Shown one piece after another: positions 41,834 through 50,199 of a stretch of DNA of 64,000 bases. Source of the stretch: Luteimonas kalidii (GTDB lineage Bacteria > Pseudomonadota > Gammaproteobacteria > Xanthomonadales > Xanthomonadaceae). The notes beneath the pieces are model-generated. The model saw only the letters and a program-made list of their open reading frames with translations, made no database searches and was not told the origin of the DNA. The stretch spans positions 369,865 to 433,864 of the forward strand of contig NZ_JARXRO010000020.1 of NCBI RefSeq assembly GCF_029887935.1. The letters run 5' to 3'. The first letter of the stretch is position 1. Each line of letters starts with the position of its first letter. The translations under genes were made by a program, and so were the position numbers.

Positions 41834-41949
41834 GAATTAGTTCAGCTCAATCATCGAGGGAGAAAAGATCGTTTGTCGCCGCGTCTGGTGAGGCTTAGCG
41901 TCTGTCGCAAGGACTTTTGCCTTGAACCATCCTAACCCGAGGTGACGTG
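41834..41949. promoter_or_regulatory. Divergent promoter region, LysR gene / FMN oxidoreductase
   Basis: 116 bases between divergent starts. It is less GC-rich than the flanks and contains GTTCAGCTCAATCATC near the LysR start. A T-N11-A LysR site is expected here but I cannot define one with confidence. Confidence 0.4.
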
Positions 41950-42657
41950 ATGACCCGCTTGCTGCACCTGGATGCCAGTGCCCGCCCCGGACGCCGGGGG
42001 ATCGAGCCGCGTGGCTCGTACACCCGCGCCATGAGCGACCGCTTCGTCGCGCGCTGGCGGACCGCCCGTCCGCATGATCCGGTCCGCTATCGCGATCTGG
42101 CGGCCACGCCGCCGCGCTGGGTGGACCACGACTGGATCCGCGCGGAGTTCACGCCCGCGCCGCGGCGCGATCCGGCGATGCGTGAGCGGCTGTCCGAGAG
42201 CGACGCGCTGGTCGAGGAACTGGTCGCCAGCGACCTGCTGGTGATCGGCGCGCCGCTGTACAACTTCGGCATGCCGGCGCCGCTCAAGGCCTGGGTCGAC
42301 GGCGTGGTGCGGATCGGACGGACCGTGGCGTTCGATCCGTCGCGCGGCGAAGATCCCTACATCCCGCTCCTGGCCGACCGGCCGCGGCGCGCGGTGGTGC
42401 TGTCCTCGCGGGGCGGGCACGGCATGGATCCCGGCGCGCCGCTGGCGCATATGAACCACCTGGAGCCGCAGCTGCGCACCGCGCTCGGCTTCATCGGCAT
42501 CCACGAGCTGCACGCCATCGCGGTGGAGTACGAGGAGTTCGGCGATGCACGACTGGACGCTTCGGTGGCCGCGGCGATGGAGCGGATCGACGCGCTGGTC
42601 GACCAGCTGCTGGACGGTTTGCCTGCGCACCCGCGCGCGGCGGAAGCGGCGGCCTGA
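41950..42657 (+). CDS. FMN-dependent NAD(P)H oxidoreductase (azoreductase AzoR-like)
   Basis: 235 residues, MTRLLHLDASARPGRRGIEP at the start (the flavodoxin-like phosphate-binding segment D-A-S-x-R). Then DLLVIGAPLYNFGMPAPLKA WVD gives the family motif P-x-Y-N-F-x-x-P-x-x-L-K, and VVLSSRGGHGMDPGAPLAH is the second loop (S-x-G-G). It should reduce quinones or azo compounds with NAD(P)H. GAGG is placed before the ATG at 41950. It is divergent from a LysR regulator, a typical arrangement for such genes. Confidence 0.9.
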   Translation: MTRLLHLDASARPGRRGIEPRGSYTRAMSDRFVARWRTARPHDPVRYRDLAATPPRWVDHDWIRAEFTPAPRRDPAMRERLSESDALVEELVASDLLVIGAPLYNFGMPAPLKAWVDGVVRIGRTVAFDPSRGEDPYIPLLADRPRRAVVLSSRGGHGMDPGAPLAHMNHLEPQLRTALGFIGIHELHAIAVEYEEFGDARLDASVAAAMERIDALVDQLLDGLPAHPRAAEAAA

Positions 42658-42672
42658 CGCCTCGGGGGCGGC

Positions 42673-43095
42673 TCAGCGCAGCCAGTCGCGGGCCGCGGCC
42701 AGCCGCGCGTACCACAGCAGGAAGGCGGCGATGCCGACGATCAGCAGGGTCATCGGCAGGCCGGACACGCCCGAGGCCTCCCACGCCGGCGTGAGCGCAT
42801 AGATGGCGATCATCTGGACCAGCACCGCCGCCAGCGAGAGTGCGAACAGCGGGATCGCCCAGCGCCGTCGCAGCAGCAGGCCCAGCGCCCCCAGCGCGCC
42901 GCCGAACACGGCGATGGCGTAGACGATGTCCAGCCATGGCGGCATCGCCGCGTAGACCGCCTGTTGCGCAGGTGGCAGCGCGGCGATCTGCGCGGCATCG
43001 AGGCTGGTCTGAAGATGGAACATCGCGATGCCGGTGAGGTTCCAGGCGAACGCGGCGATGGCGATGACGCGATACAGGGTCGGGACGCGGGACAT
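42673..43095 (-). CDS. Four-helix membrane protein
   Basis: 140 residues with four predicted membrane helices (about 8-26, 57-78, 83-103 and 113-132). Between helices 1 and 2 is a soluble loop (MFHLQTSLDAAQIAALPPAQ). CGGAGG precedes the ATG at 43095. The layout, with the loop PAQQAVYAAMPPWLDIVYAI, is common in small proteobacterial proteins annotated as sugar transporter-like; no function is established. It converges on the oxidoreductase with a 15-base gap. Confidence 0.78.
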   Translation of the reverse strand: MSRVPTLYRVIAIAAFAWNLTGIAMFHLQTSLDAAQIAALPPAQQAVYAAMPPWLDIVYAIAVFGGALGALGLLLRRRWAIPLFALSLAAVLVQMIAIYALTPAWEASGVSGLPMTLLIVGIAAFLLWYARLAAARDWLR

Positions 43096-43173
43096 GGCAG
43101 CCTCCGGAGCACGCGTGGTGGCGGCAGCGTACGCCCGCAAGCCGGCGGAAGCGAAACAGCCGGGCACCACCGG

Positions 43174-43580
43174 CGTAGCCCGGGTAAGCGCAGCGCACCC
43201 GGGGGCAGGGGCCGGGATGTCTCGGCGAGCGGCGTTCGGGTCCGCGGTCTCCCCGGATGCGGCCTGCGGCCTTATCCGGGCTACGCGTCATCGGGAGACG
43301 CGTCGGGTTCGGTGCACCGGCGTAGCCCGGGTAAGCGCAGCGCACCCGGGGGCAGTGGGCCGGGATGTCTCATCGACCGGAGCTTGGGTCCGCGGCCTCC
43401 CCGGATGCGGCCTTGGCCTTATCCGGGCTACGCAGCATCGGGAGACGCGTCGGGTTCGGTGCACCTGCCGTAGCCCGGGTAAGCGCAGCGCACCCGGGGC
43501 CAGGGGGCGGGATGTCTCGTCGAGCGGCGTTCGGGTCCGCGGTCTCCCCGGATGCGGCCTGCGGCCTGATCCGGGCGACG
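43174..43580. repeat. Tandem BIME array, about 148-bp unit
   Basis: The composite unit is: one palindrome of type GTAGCCCGGGTAAGCGCAGC, about 45 bases of spacer containing GATGTCTC and GTCCGCGG, one inverted CCCCGGATGCGGCC palindrome, and a 35-base spacer with GGGAGACGCGTCGGGTTCGG. Starts at 43174, 43321 and 43470 give spacings of 147 and 149 bases; the third unit is incomplete. The two spacers are conserved as well as the palindromes, so the array arose by tandem duplication. Confidence 0.9.
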
Positions 43581-43607
43581 CCGCGCTCGCGGCATGCGCG
43601 GCGCGCC

Positions 43608-44210
43608 CTACAGCCAGCCCTTCTCGCGCGCCAGGCGGTAGGCCTCGATGCGGTTGCCGACGCCGAGCTTGCCGATCGCCTCGGACAGGTAGTTGCGCAC
43701 GGTGCCGTGCGAGAGGTTCAGGCGCGCGGCGATCTGCCCGGCCGAGAGCCCTTCGCCGGCCAGACGCAGGGCCTGGCGCTCGCGGTCGCTGAGCGGATCG
43801 GCCTCGCCCCAGGCTTCCAGCGCCAGTTGCGGATCGATCGCGCGGCCGCCGCGGTGCACCTGGCGCAGGGCATCCGCCAGCTGTTCGGCGGGCGCGTCCT
43901 TGAGCAGGTAGCCCGACACGCCGGCATCGAGCGCGCGGCGCAGGAAACCGCCGCGGGCGAAGGTGGTCACGATCACCACCTTCACCGGCAGGCCGTGGCG
44001 CTGGATGCGCTGGGCGAGTTCGAGCCCGGTCAGGCCGGGCATCTCGATGTCGGTGACCAGGATGTCGGGCTCGAGCCGCTGCAGTTCGCGCCACGCGCTC
44101 TCGCCGTCCGCGGCGGTGCCGGCGACGGTGATGTCGCTTTCCAGGTCCAGCAGCGCGGCCAGCGCGCCGCGCAGCATGGCCTGGTCTTCGGCGAGCAGGA
44201 TCCGGATCAA
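43608..44210 (-). CDS. NarL/LuxR-type response regulator (DesR-like)
   Basis: 200 residues if started at the TTG at 44210; no in-frame ATG precedes the domain. The receiver reads MIRILLAEDQAMLRGALAAL with D8-D9-like acidic pair (E-D), DILVTDIEMPGLTGLELAQR (phospho-acceptor D54), VVIVTTFARGGFLRRALDAG (T switch) and GYLLKDAPAEQL (conserved K). The output is a LuxR helix-turn-helix: LSDRERQALRLAGEGLSAGQ, IAARLNLSHGTVRNYLSEAI. It pairs with the DesK-like kinase at 44708-45904 and probably controls the ABC exporter at 46250-47916. Start choice is uncertain. Confidence 0.88.
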   Translation of the reverse strand: MIRILLAEDQAMLRGALAALLDLESDITVAGTAADGESAWRELQRLEPDILVTDIEMPGLTGLELAQRIQRHGLPVKVVIVTTFARGGFLRRALDAGVSGYLLKDAPAEQLADALRQVHRGGRAIDPQLALEAWGEADPLSDRERQALRLAGEGLSAGQIAARLNLSHGTVRNYLSEAIGKLGVGNRIEAYRLAREKGWL

Positions 44211-44344
44211 GGCGTGCGTGGGGACGTGGGCATCGGGGCGAACGTTAGCAGGTCGGTCGCGGGACTCGGGCCGGCGGATTGCGCGGTGGGATGGGAGCCG
44301 CGGCAAGTCTTGCCGCGCGGGTTCCGGGTGCGCGTGTCGCTGGC

Positions 44345-44606
44345 CTGGGCGACGGGGACCTGCGTCGCCCGGATAAGGCCGGAGGCCGCATCCGGGGTGT
44401 CGCGGAGGCGGCGGGATCGTAGGAGTCCGCATTCCGCTGCGTCCCGGGTGCGCTGCGCTTGCCCGGGCTACGCGCCTGGGCGACGGGGACCTGCGTAGCC
44501 CGGATAAGGCCGGAGGCCGCATCCGGGGTGTCGCGAAGGCGACGGGATCGCACGAGCCCGCCTCCCGATGCGTCCCGGGTGCGCTGCGCTTACCCGGGCT
44601 ACGGCG
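44345..44606. repeat. Tandem repeat of 131 bp carrying REP units
   Basis: Copies at 44345-44475 and 44476-44606. Each holds CTGGGCGACGGGGACCTGCG, a GGATAAGGCCGGAGGCCGCA palindrome and a GTCCCGGGTGCGCTGCGCTT palindrome. They differ by a few substitutions. The block separates the response-regulator and kinase genes; 44211-44707 contains no gene. Confidence 0.88.
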
Positions 44607-44707
44607 GCGGTGGACGGCAGGGGCGATCCCGATGCATCGCTCGACAGCCCTATCGCTTCCGGGGACATCCGATGTGGCGGGAGAACGAAGGCGACGCCCC
44701 GGGCGGA

Positions 44708-45904
44708 TCAGCCGGCAGGCAGCGCCGCGTCGTCGTTCGCCGCCAGCGGCACGCGCGCTTCGACCAGGGTGCCGCCGCGTTCGCCGGCGCCCACCCGCAG
44801 GCGGCCGTGCAGGGCCTCGATCCGTTCGCGCATGCCCGCCAGGCCGTTGCCCGGGACGATCGCGCCGCCGTGGCCGTCGTCGGCGATGCGCAACACCGCG
44901 TCGCCACCGTCGACGCCGAAGCTGGCGTCGGCGCGGCGGGCGCGGGCATGGCGCTGGATGTTGGTGGCGGCCTCGCGCACGGTCAGTGCCAGCGCGCTCT
45001 CCACGCCCGGCGGCAGCGCGCTGTCGGCGAAGCCCGCGTCGAAGCGGTAGTCGAAGGCGATCCCGTCGGTCTCCAGCAACAGCTTGGCCGAGGCGAGTTC
45101 GGCGGCGATGCCGGCCGCGCGGATGCCGCTCACCGCGCGCCGCACCTGCGACAGGGCATCGCGCGCGACCCGGCTGACCTCGGCGATCTCGCTGCCTGCG
45201 GCCACCGGATCGCGTTCCAGCAGCCGCCCGGCCAGGTCGGACTTCAGCGCCACCATCGACAGCGTGTGCCCGAGCAGGTCGTGCAGGTCGCGGCCGATGC
45301 GTTCGCGTTCGGCCAGTGCGGCCAGGCGCCGCACTTCGTCGTGCGAGAGCCGCAGGGCAGCATCGCGCTCGCGGCCGAAGCGTTCCAGCACCACCAGCAC
45401 GCCGATGATCGCGGTCACCGTGGGCATCCACACCAGCGCCTGCCACGGATAGCCGATGTGCAGCGCGTACGCCATCAGCAGCGCGTTGAGCACCACCAGT
45501 GCCACCAGGTACGCCGCCACCGAGCGGCCGGTGCGCGGCTGCAGCATCACGCAGCCGAACACGAAATAGCTCAGGCCTGACGGATACCACGGCAGCAGCG
45601 CGAAGCACAGCGCCACCATGCCCAGCGCGCAGGCGTAGGCCTTGCGCGGCGAGAGCACCACCGTCATCGCGTACAGCCACACGAACAGCGGATAGGAGAC
45701 CAGCGTCATCCACATCCAGCGCGCGCTGTAGCCGTAGGCGCCGCCGGAGAAGGCGGGGGTCAGGAACACCCAGACCGACCACACCAGGTGGATCATCGCC
45801 GTCCACGGCGAGCGCCCCATGCGCTGTTCGAGCGCGGCCAGCGAGCCCGGCTGCGGCGACAGCCAGCGCGGCACGGGACGCCGGATCATGCGCGCGGGGT
45901 CCAT
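44708..45904 (-). CDS. Sensor histidine kinase (DesK/NarX-like, HisKA_3)
   Basis: 398 residues. The N-terminal half has five to six membrane helices (for example WTAMIHLVWSVWVFLTPAF and LVSYPLFVWLYAMTVVL). The dimerisation domain is AERERIGRDLHDLLGHTLSM, with H208 as the phosphorylated residue in the H-D-x-x-G-H context of DesK. The ATPase domain has LALTVREAATNIQRHARARR (N box), VLRIADDGHGGAI (G1) and GNGLAGMRERIEALHGRLRV (G2). ATG at 45904 or 45889 both have weak ribosome sites. Cognate regulator at 43608, exporter genes upstream on the same strand. Confidence 0.9.
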   Translation of the reverse strand: MDPARMIRRPVPRWLSPQPGSLAALEQRMGRSPWTAMIHLVWSVWVFLTPAFSGGAYGYSARWMWMTLVSYPLFVWLYAMTVVLSPRKAYACALGMVALCFALLPWYPSGLSYFVFGCVMLQPRTGRSVAAYLVALVVLNALLMAYALHIGYPWQALVWMPTVTAIIGVLVVLERFGRERDAALRLSHDEVRRLAALAERERIGRDLHDLLGHTLSMVALKSDLAGRLLERDPVAAGSEIAEVSRVARDALSQVRRAVSGIRAAGIAAELASAKLLLETDGIAFDYRFDAGFADSALPPGVESALALTVREAATNIQRHARARRADASFGVDGGDAVLRIADDGHGGAIVPGNGLAGMRERIEALHGRLRVGAGERGGTLVEARVPLAANDDAALPAG

Positions 45905-45909
45905 GCGGC

Positions 45910-45990
45910 GGCAATGCGGCCTGATGCCTTGTCCGGGCGACGGACGACGCGGCCTTGCGTAGCCCGGGCAAGCGCAGCGCACACGGGAAT
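45910..45990. repeat. Two degenerate REP-like palindromes
   Basis: GCAATGCGGCCTGATGCCTT followed by GTCCGGGCGAC (45910-45940) and GTAGCCCGGGCAAGCGCAGC followed by GCACACGGG (45959-45988). The rest of the gap 45905-46249 has no gene. Confidence 0.75.
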
Positions 45991-46249
45991 CCGCGCATGC
46001 AGAGCGCGGCGACTGGCATGACGCAGCCCAGAGAGGCCTGCAATGCTGGTCGCGACCTGTCGTCCGGCACGCGGCACGCGGATTCGCGCGGATCGAGCGG
46101 GCGCCGGGCGATGCGCATCCTCCGCCACGCCGACCGCGCCGCGTGCAAGCCGGATCCGGCACGCGGGCGCAGTCGGGCCCGCGCTGCTGTCGCGCACCGC
46201 GAACATCGATCCCGGTGCCATGCCGTCTCCTCCGTTCGCCTGGTGGGCG

Positions 46250-47008
46250 TCACTCCGCCGCGGACAGCCGCCGCTGCGCCAACGCGAAGCACACCGCGGT
46301 CACGCCCGCCAGCACCGCCACGTGCAGCCAGGCGTGGCCGCCATCGTCGTGGCCCACCACCTTCAGCGCAAGCTGGGCGAGGTGATAGGCCGGCCACACC
46401 GGCGCCAGCCGCGCCAGCCAGTCGGGCAGCATCGACAGCGGCAGCCACAGCCCGGACAGGAACGCCATCGGCAGGTACAGCGCGTTGAGCAGCACCGGCG
46501 CGGCGTTGCCGCTGACCAGGCTGCCGACCCACAGGCCGATGGCCGCGAACGGCAGCACGCCCGCCACGTTGACCGCCAGCAACCCCGCCCACCGCGACGG
46601 CGAAAGCCGCACGCCGGCCAGGGCGACGGCCAGCGCCGCGAGCAGCAGCGACACCGCCAGCGCGAACAGCACCGCCATGGCCATGCGCGCGATCAGCAGC
46701 GCGCCGGGCGGGGTCGGCAACGCGCGCCGCAGCCGCAGGTAGCCGCGTTCGCGGTCCATGGCGATGGTGACGCCGAAGCCGAACATCGCCGCGCCGATCA
46801 CGCCGAACACGCCGTAGCTGGCGAGCAGGTACTGCGCGGCGGCGTCGCTGCCGCGGTTGAGCAGCACGCCGAACAATAGGTAGAACATGGCCGGGAACGC
46901 GATGACCGGGATGCAGTACGCCGGCTCGCGCAGCATGCGCAGCAGTTCGCAGCGGGCCTCGAGCAGGTAGGCGCGCCAGGGCGTACGGGATTCGAGCAGG
47001 ATGTCCAT
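46250..47008 (-). CDS. ABC-2 type exporter permease
   Basis: 252 residues with six membrane helices. It starts MDILLESRTPWRAYLLEARC. The motif YCIPVIAFPAMFYLLFGVLL, then YLLASYGVFGVIGAAMFGFG, MDRERGYLRLRRALPTPPGA (the E-R-x-x-G-x-x-x-x-L-x-x-x-P ABC-2 signature) and ALYLPMAFLSGLWLPLSMLP is typical of drug or lipid exporters. The ATG overlaps the stop of the ATPase gene (TGATG). It is next to a DesK/DesR pair, which often controls such exporters. Confidence 0.9.
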   Translation of the reverse strand: MDILLESRTPWRAYLLEARCELLRMLREPAYCIPVIAFPAMFYLLFGVLLNRGSDAAAQYLLASYGVFGVIGAAMFGFGVTIAMDRERGYLRLRRALPTPPGALLIARMAMAVLFALAVSLLLAALAVALAGVRLSPSRWAGLLAVNVAGVLPFAAIGLWVGSLVSGNAAPVLLNALYLPMAFLSGLWLPLSMLPDWLARLAPVWPAYHLAQLALKVVGHDDGGHAWLHVAVLAGVTAVCFALAQRRLSAAE

Positions 47009-47916
47009 CAGGCGGCCTCGGGGAGGGCGGGGCGGGTGAGCGCGAGGAAGGCGTCGGCCAGGCCGGCGCGGCGGATCTCCAGCTCGCGCAGCCCGGGGTC
47101 GCGCTCCAGCAGTCGCCGGACCAGCGGCTCGGCCGGCTCGGCGAGGATGCGCAGCGCCTCGCCCTCGCGCACCACCTCGAGCACGCCCGGCCATTGCGCC
47201 ACCGTCTCCGCCGGCAGCGGGCAGACGCAGCGGATGCGGCGGACGGCCACGCGCGCACGGATCTCGTCGATGCCGCCCTCGGCGATCAGGCGGCCGTCGT
47301 CGAGCACCGCGACGCGGTCGGACAGCGCCTCGGCCTCTTCCAGGTAGTGCGTCGTGAGCAGGACCGTGCTGCCCTCGGCCACCAGTTCGCGGACGGCCGT
47401 CCACAGCCGCTGCCGGGCATCGATATCCAGGCCGGTGGTCGGTTCGTCCAGGCACAGCAGCCGCGGCCGGCCGCAGATCGCAAGCGCGAACTGCACGCGG
47501 CGCTGCTGTCCGCCGGACAACGCGCCGTAGCGGCGCGCGAGCAATCCGTCGAGGCCGGCGAGCGCGACGCAGTCGGCGACGCTCCGCGGCGCGGGGTAGC
47601 CGGCGCGCACCAGCGCCAGCAGTTCGCCCACGCGCAGGCGTTCGGGAATGCCTGCCGACTGCAGCATCGCGCCGCAGCGGCGACGCACCGTCGGCGTGCC
47701 CGGCGCCTGGCCGAACACGCGGACCTTGCCCGCATCCGCCGCCAGCAGCCCCAGCAGCAGGCCGACTGCGGTGCTCTTGCCGGCGCCGTTCGCGCCCAGC
47801 AGCGCGGTGACCTGGCCCGGGTGCAGCGCGAGATCGAGCCCGTGCAGCGCCCGGGTGGCGCCGAACCGCTTGCCTGCGCCCGCCAGCTGCGCAACGGGGG
47901 TGGATGTCGATTCCAT
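47008..47916 (-). CDS. ABC exporter ATP-binding protein
   Basis: 302 residues, MESTSTPVAQLAGAGKRFGA at the start. Walker A is GANGAGKSTAVGLL, the Q loop is MLQSAGIPE, the signature motif is YGALSGGQQRRVQFALAI, Walker B is RLLCLDEPTTGLD, and the H loop is LLTTHYLEEAEA. All are intact. The C-terminal 80 residues are the accessory domain of ABC-2 ATPases. It is translationally coupled to the permease at 46250-47008. CGGAGC is placed before the ATG. Confidence 0.93.
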   Translation of the reverse strand: MESTSTPVAQLAGAGKRFGATRALHGLDLALHPGQVTALLGANGAGKSTAVGLLLGLLAADAGKVRVFGQAPGTPTVRRRCGAMLQSAGIPERLRVGELLALVRAGYPAPRSVADCVALAGLDGLLARRYGALSGGQQRRVQFALAICGRPRLLCLDEPTTGLDIDARQRLWTAVRELVAEGSTVLLTTHYLEEAEALSDRVAVLDDGRLIAEGGIDEIRARVAVRRIRCVCPLPAETVAQWPGVLEVVREGEALRILAEPAEPLVRRLLERDPGLRELEIRRAGLADAFLALTRPALPEAA

Positions 47917-48125
47917 GGGGCCTGCTCCGTCGTCGGTTGACCTGGGGACATGCTGACGACCGCCACGACCGCGCGACATCCGCCAGCGTCAGCCCAAGCG
48001 GGTGACAGCTGTCAGCGGCCGGCAGCGGCGATCACCGCTAGTCTTGGCGGCGTCGTACGTGGCCCCGGGCCGCGCACGCGAAGTCGCTGGGTCACAATGG
48101 CCCCGAATCCCCGTCCAGTGCTTTC

Positions 48126-49358
48126 ATGAACACCAACGCAGACCTGCTCAACGAACTTCGCATCGATCGCTCGCCCGGCCCGCCGCCCTCGCGCAAGGGA
48201 CTGTGGATCGCGCTCGTAGCCGCCGTCGTGGTCGTCCTGCTGGCGCTGGCCGGCTGGTGGCTGTTCGCGCGCGAGAAGCCGGTGCAGGTCGAGACGGCGA
48301 CTGCCGTGTCGCTGTCCGCCGGCACCGCGCCCGCGTCGGTACTCGACGCCTCGGGCTACGTGGTGGCGCGGCGCATGGCCACCGTGTCGGCCAAGATCAC
48401 CGGCCGCGTGCGCGAGGTGCTGATCGAAGAGGGCATGGAAGTCGAGGAGGGCCAGGTGATGGCGCGGCTCGATCCGATCGACGCCGATGCCCAGCGCTCG
48501 CTGAGCGCGGCCCAGCTCTCGGCGGCGCGCAGCCAGGCCGCCGGCATCTCGGCCCGCCTGGCCGAAGCCGAGGCCAACGCCACCCGCCTGTCGCGGCTGG
48601 TGGAACAGCAACTGGTGTCCAAGGCGCAGTACGACCAGGCCGTCGCCCAGCGCGACACCCTGCGCGCCGAACTGGTGACCGCGCGCCGCAACGCCGAAGT
48701 GGCGGAAGACAGCCTGCGCATCTCCGACCTGGGCGTGGACAACACCGTGGTACGCGCGCCGTTCGCCGGCGTGGTGATCGCCAAGGCCGCGCAGCCGGGC
48801 GAGATCGTTTCGCCGCTGTCGGCCGGCGGCGGCTTCACCCGCACCGGCATCGGCACCATCGTCGACATGGATTCGCTCGAGGTCGAGGTCGACGTCGGCG
48901 AAGCCTACATCGGCCGGGTGCAGCCGAAGATGCCGGTGCAGGCCACGCTCAACGCGTATCCGGACTGGAAGATCCCGGCCGAGGTGATCGCCATCATCCC
49001 CACCGCCGACCGCGGCAAGGCCACGGTGAAGGTGCGCGTGGCGTTGAAGGAAAAGGATGCGCGCATCGTGCCCGACATGGGCGTGACCGTGAGCTTCCTG
49101 GAGCAGGCACCGGCGGACGACGAGGCCCCGCGCCGCGGCGTGCGCGTGCCGGCGACTGCGGTCGCCGGGCAGGGCGACGAGGCGGCAGTGTTCGTGGTCG
49201 GCGACGGCAACGTGGTCGAGCGCCGCGAGGTCGAGGCCGGCGGCACCATCGGCGACGCGCGCGAAGTCACCTCCGGCCTGGCGCCCGGCGAGACCGTGGT
49301 GGTCGACCCGCCGGCGGAACTCGCCGACGGCGCCATCGTGACCACGGAGGCGCCATGA
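48126..49358 (+). CDS. Periplasmic adaptor protein (HlyD/MacA-like) of an ABC exporter
   Basis: 410 residues. One N-terminal membrane helix (ALVAAVVVVLLALAGWWLF, about residues 29-47) anchors it; the rest is periplasmic. The barrel-sandwich hybrid is split as usual: VVARRMATVSAKITGRVREV LIEEGMEV (first half) and TVVRAPFAGVVIAKAAQPGE (second half), enclosing a coiled coil (SARLAEAEANATRLSRLVEQ). The beta-barrel and membrane-proximal parts follow. It opens a four-gene run with an ATPase and two permeases. Confidence 0.92.
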   Translation: MNTNADLLNELRIDRSPGPPPSRKGLWIALVAAVVVVLLALAGWWLFAREKPVQVETATAVSLSAGTAPASVLDASGYVVARRMATVSAKITGRVREVLIEEGMEVEEGQVMARLDPIDADAQRSLSAAQLSAARSQAAGISARLAEAEANATRLSRLVEQQLVSKAQYDQAVAQRDTLRAELVTARRNAEVAEDSLRISDLGVDNTVVRAPFAGVVIAKAAQPGEIVSPLSAGGGFTRTGIGTIVDMDSLEVEVDVGEAYIGRVQPKMPVQATLNAYPDWKIPAEVIAIIPTADRGKATVKVRVALKEKDARIVPDMGVTVSFLEQAPADDEAPRRGVRVPATAVAGQGDEAAVFVVGDGNVVERREVEAGGTIGDAREVTSGLAPGETVVVDPPAELADGAIVTTEAP

Positions 49359-49490
49359 GCGTGCATGTGGCGAACGCCATCCTCCGATTCCACCCCCAGT
49401 GACAACACGCGCGCTGCACCGAACCACAGTGCAGCGCAACGACACCGCCACCGGGACGTTCCCGGCCACGACACCACAGCGAGGCAAGCC

Positions 49491-50183
49491 ATGGCATCCC
49501 TGGTATCGATCCGAAACCTGACCAAGACCTACCAGCGCGGCCCGGAAAAGGTCGAGGTGCTGCACGGCATCGACCTGGACATCGAGCAGGGCGACTTCGT
49601 CGCGCTGATGGGGCCGTCGGGTTCGGGCAAGACCACCCTGCTCAACCTGATCGGCGGACTCGATTCGCCCACAGGCGGCAGCATCGAGGTCGACGGCCAG
49701 CGCATCGACCAGCTCGGCGGCGGCCAGCTCTCGCACTGGCGCAGCCAGAACGTGGGCTACGTGTTCCAGTTCTACAACCTGATGCCGGCGCTGACCGCGC
49801 AGAAGAACGTCGAGTTGCCGCTGCTCCTCACGAAGCTCGGCGGCGCGCAGCGCAAGCGCAACGCGCAGATCGCGCTGCAGCTGGTGGGCCTGGCCGATCG
49901 CGTCTCGCACAAGCCCACCGAGCTGTCCGGCGGCCAGCAGCAGCGGGTGGCGATCGCGCGCGCGATCGTGTCCGACCCCAAGCTGCTGATCTGCGACGAG
50001 CCCACGGGCGACCTCGACCGGCAGTCGGCCGAGGACATCCTGGGCCTGCTGCAGACGCTCAACCGCGAGCACGGCAAGACCATCGTGATGGTCACCCACG
50101 ACCCGAAGGCGGCCGAATACGCCAGCCACACCCTGCACCTGGACAAGGGCACCCTGGTCGAAGGCCAGGCCCACGCGGCCTGA
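49491..50183 (+). CDS. ABC ATPase (MacB/LolD-type)
   Basis: 230 residues starting [20 protein letters not shown]. Walker A is [16 protein letters not shown], the Q loop is [13 protein letters not shown], the signature is [16 protein letters not shown], Walker B is [17 protein letters not shown] and the H loop is [18 protein letters not shown] and F-Q-F-Y-N-L are typical of the MacB/LolD/FtsE group. It serves the two FtsX-type permeases downstream. GAGG precedes the ATG at 49491. Confidence 0.95.
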   Translation: MASLVSIRNLTKTYQRGPEKVEVLHGIDLDIEQGDFVALMGPSGSGKTTLLNLIGGLDSPTGGSIEVDGQRIDQLGGGQLSHWRSQNVGYVFQFYNLMPALTAQKNVELPLLLTKLGGAQRKRNAQIALQLVGLADRVSHKPTELSGGQQQRVAIARAIVSDPKLLICDEPTGDLDRQSAEDILGLLQTLNREHGKTIVMVTHDPKAAEYASHTLHLDKGTLVEGQAHAA

Positions 50184-50199
50184 GGCCGGGAGGCGCGCG

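Noticed and set aside
1360..44600. Peptides with recurring YPGYA or PYPGYA in many frames
   Set aside because: They are translations of the REP palindromes, not a protein family.
43174..44606. Regularly spaced repeats resembling a CRISPR array
   Set aside because: The intervening sequences are themselves repeated and the units are 131-149 bp, so these are tandem REP composites; no cas genes are present.
43608..47258. 1216-residue minus-strand open frame
   Set aside because: Spans the response regulator, repeats, kinase and exporter genes; only its last 200 residues are a real protein.
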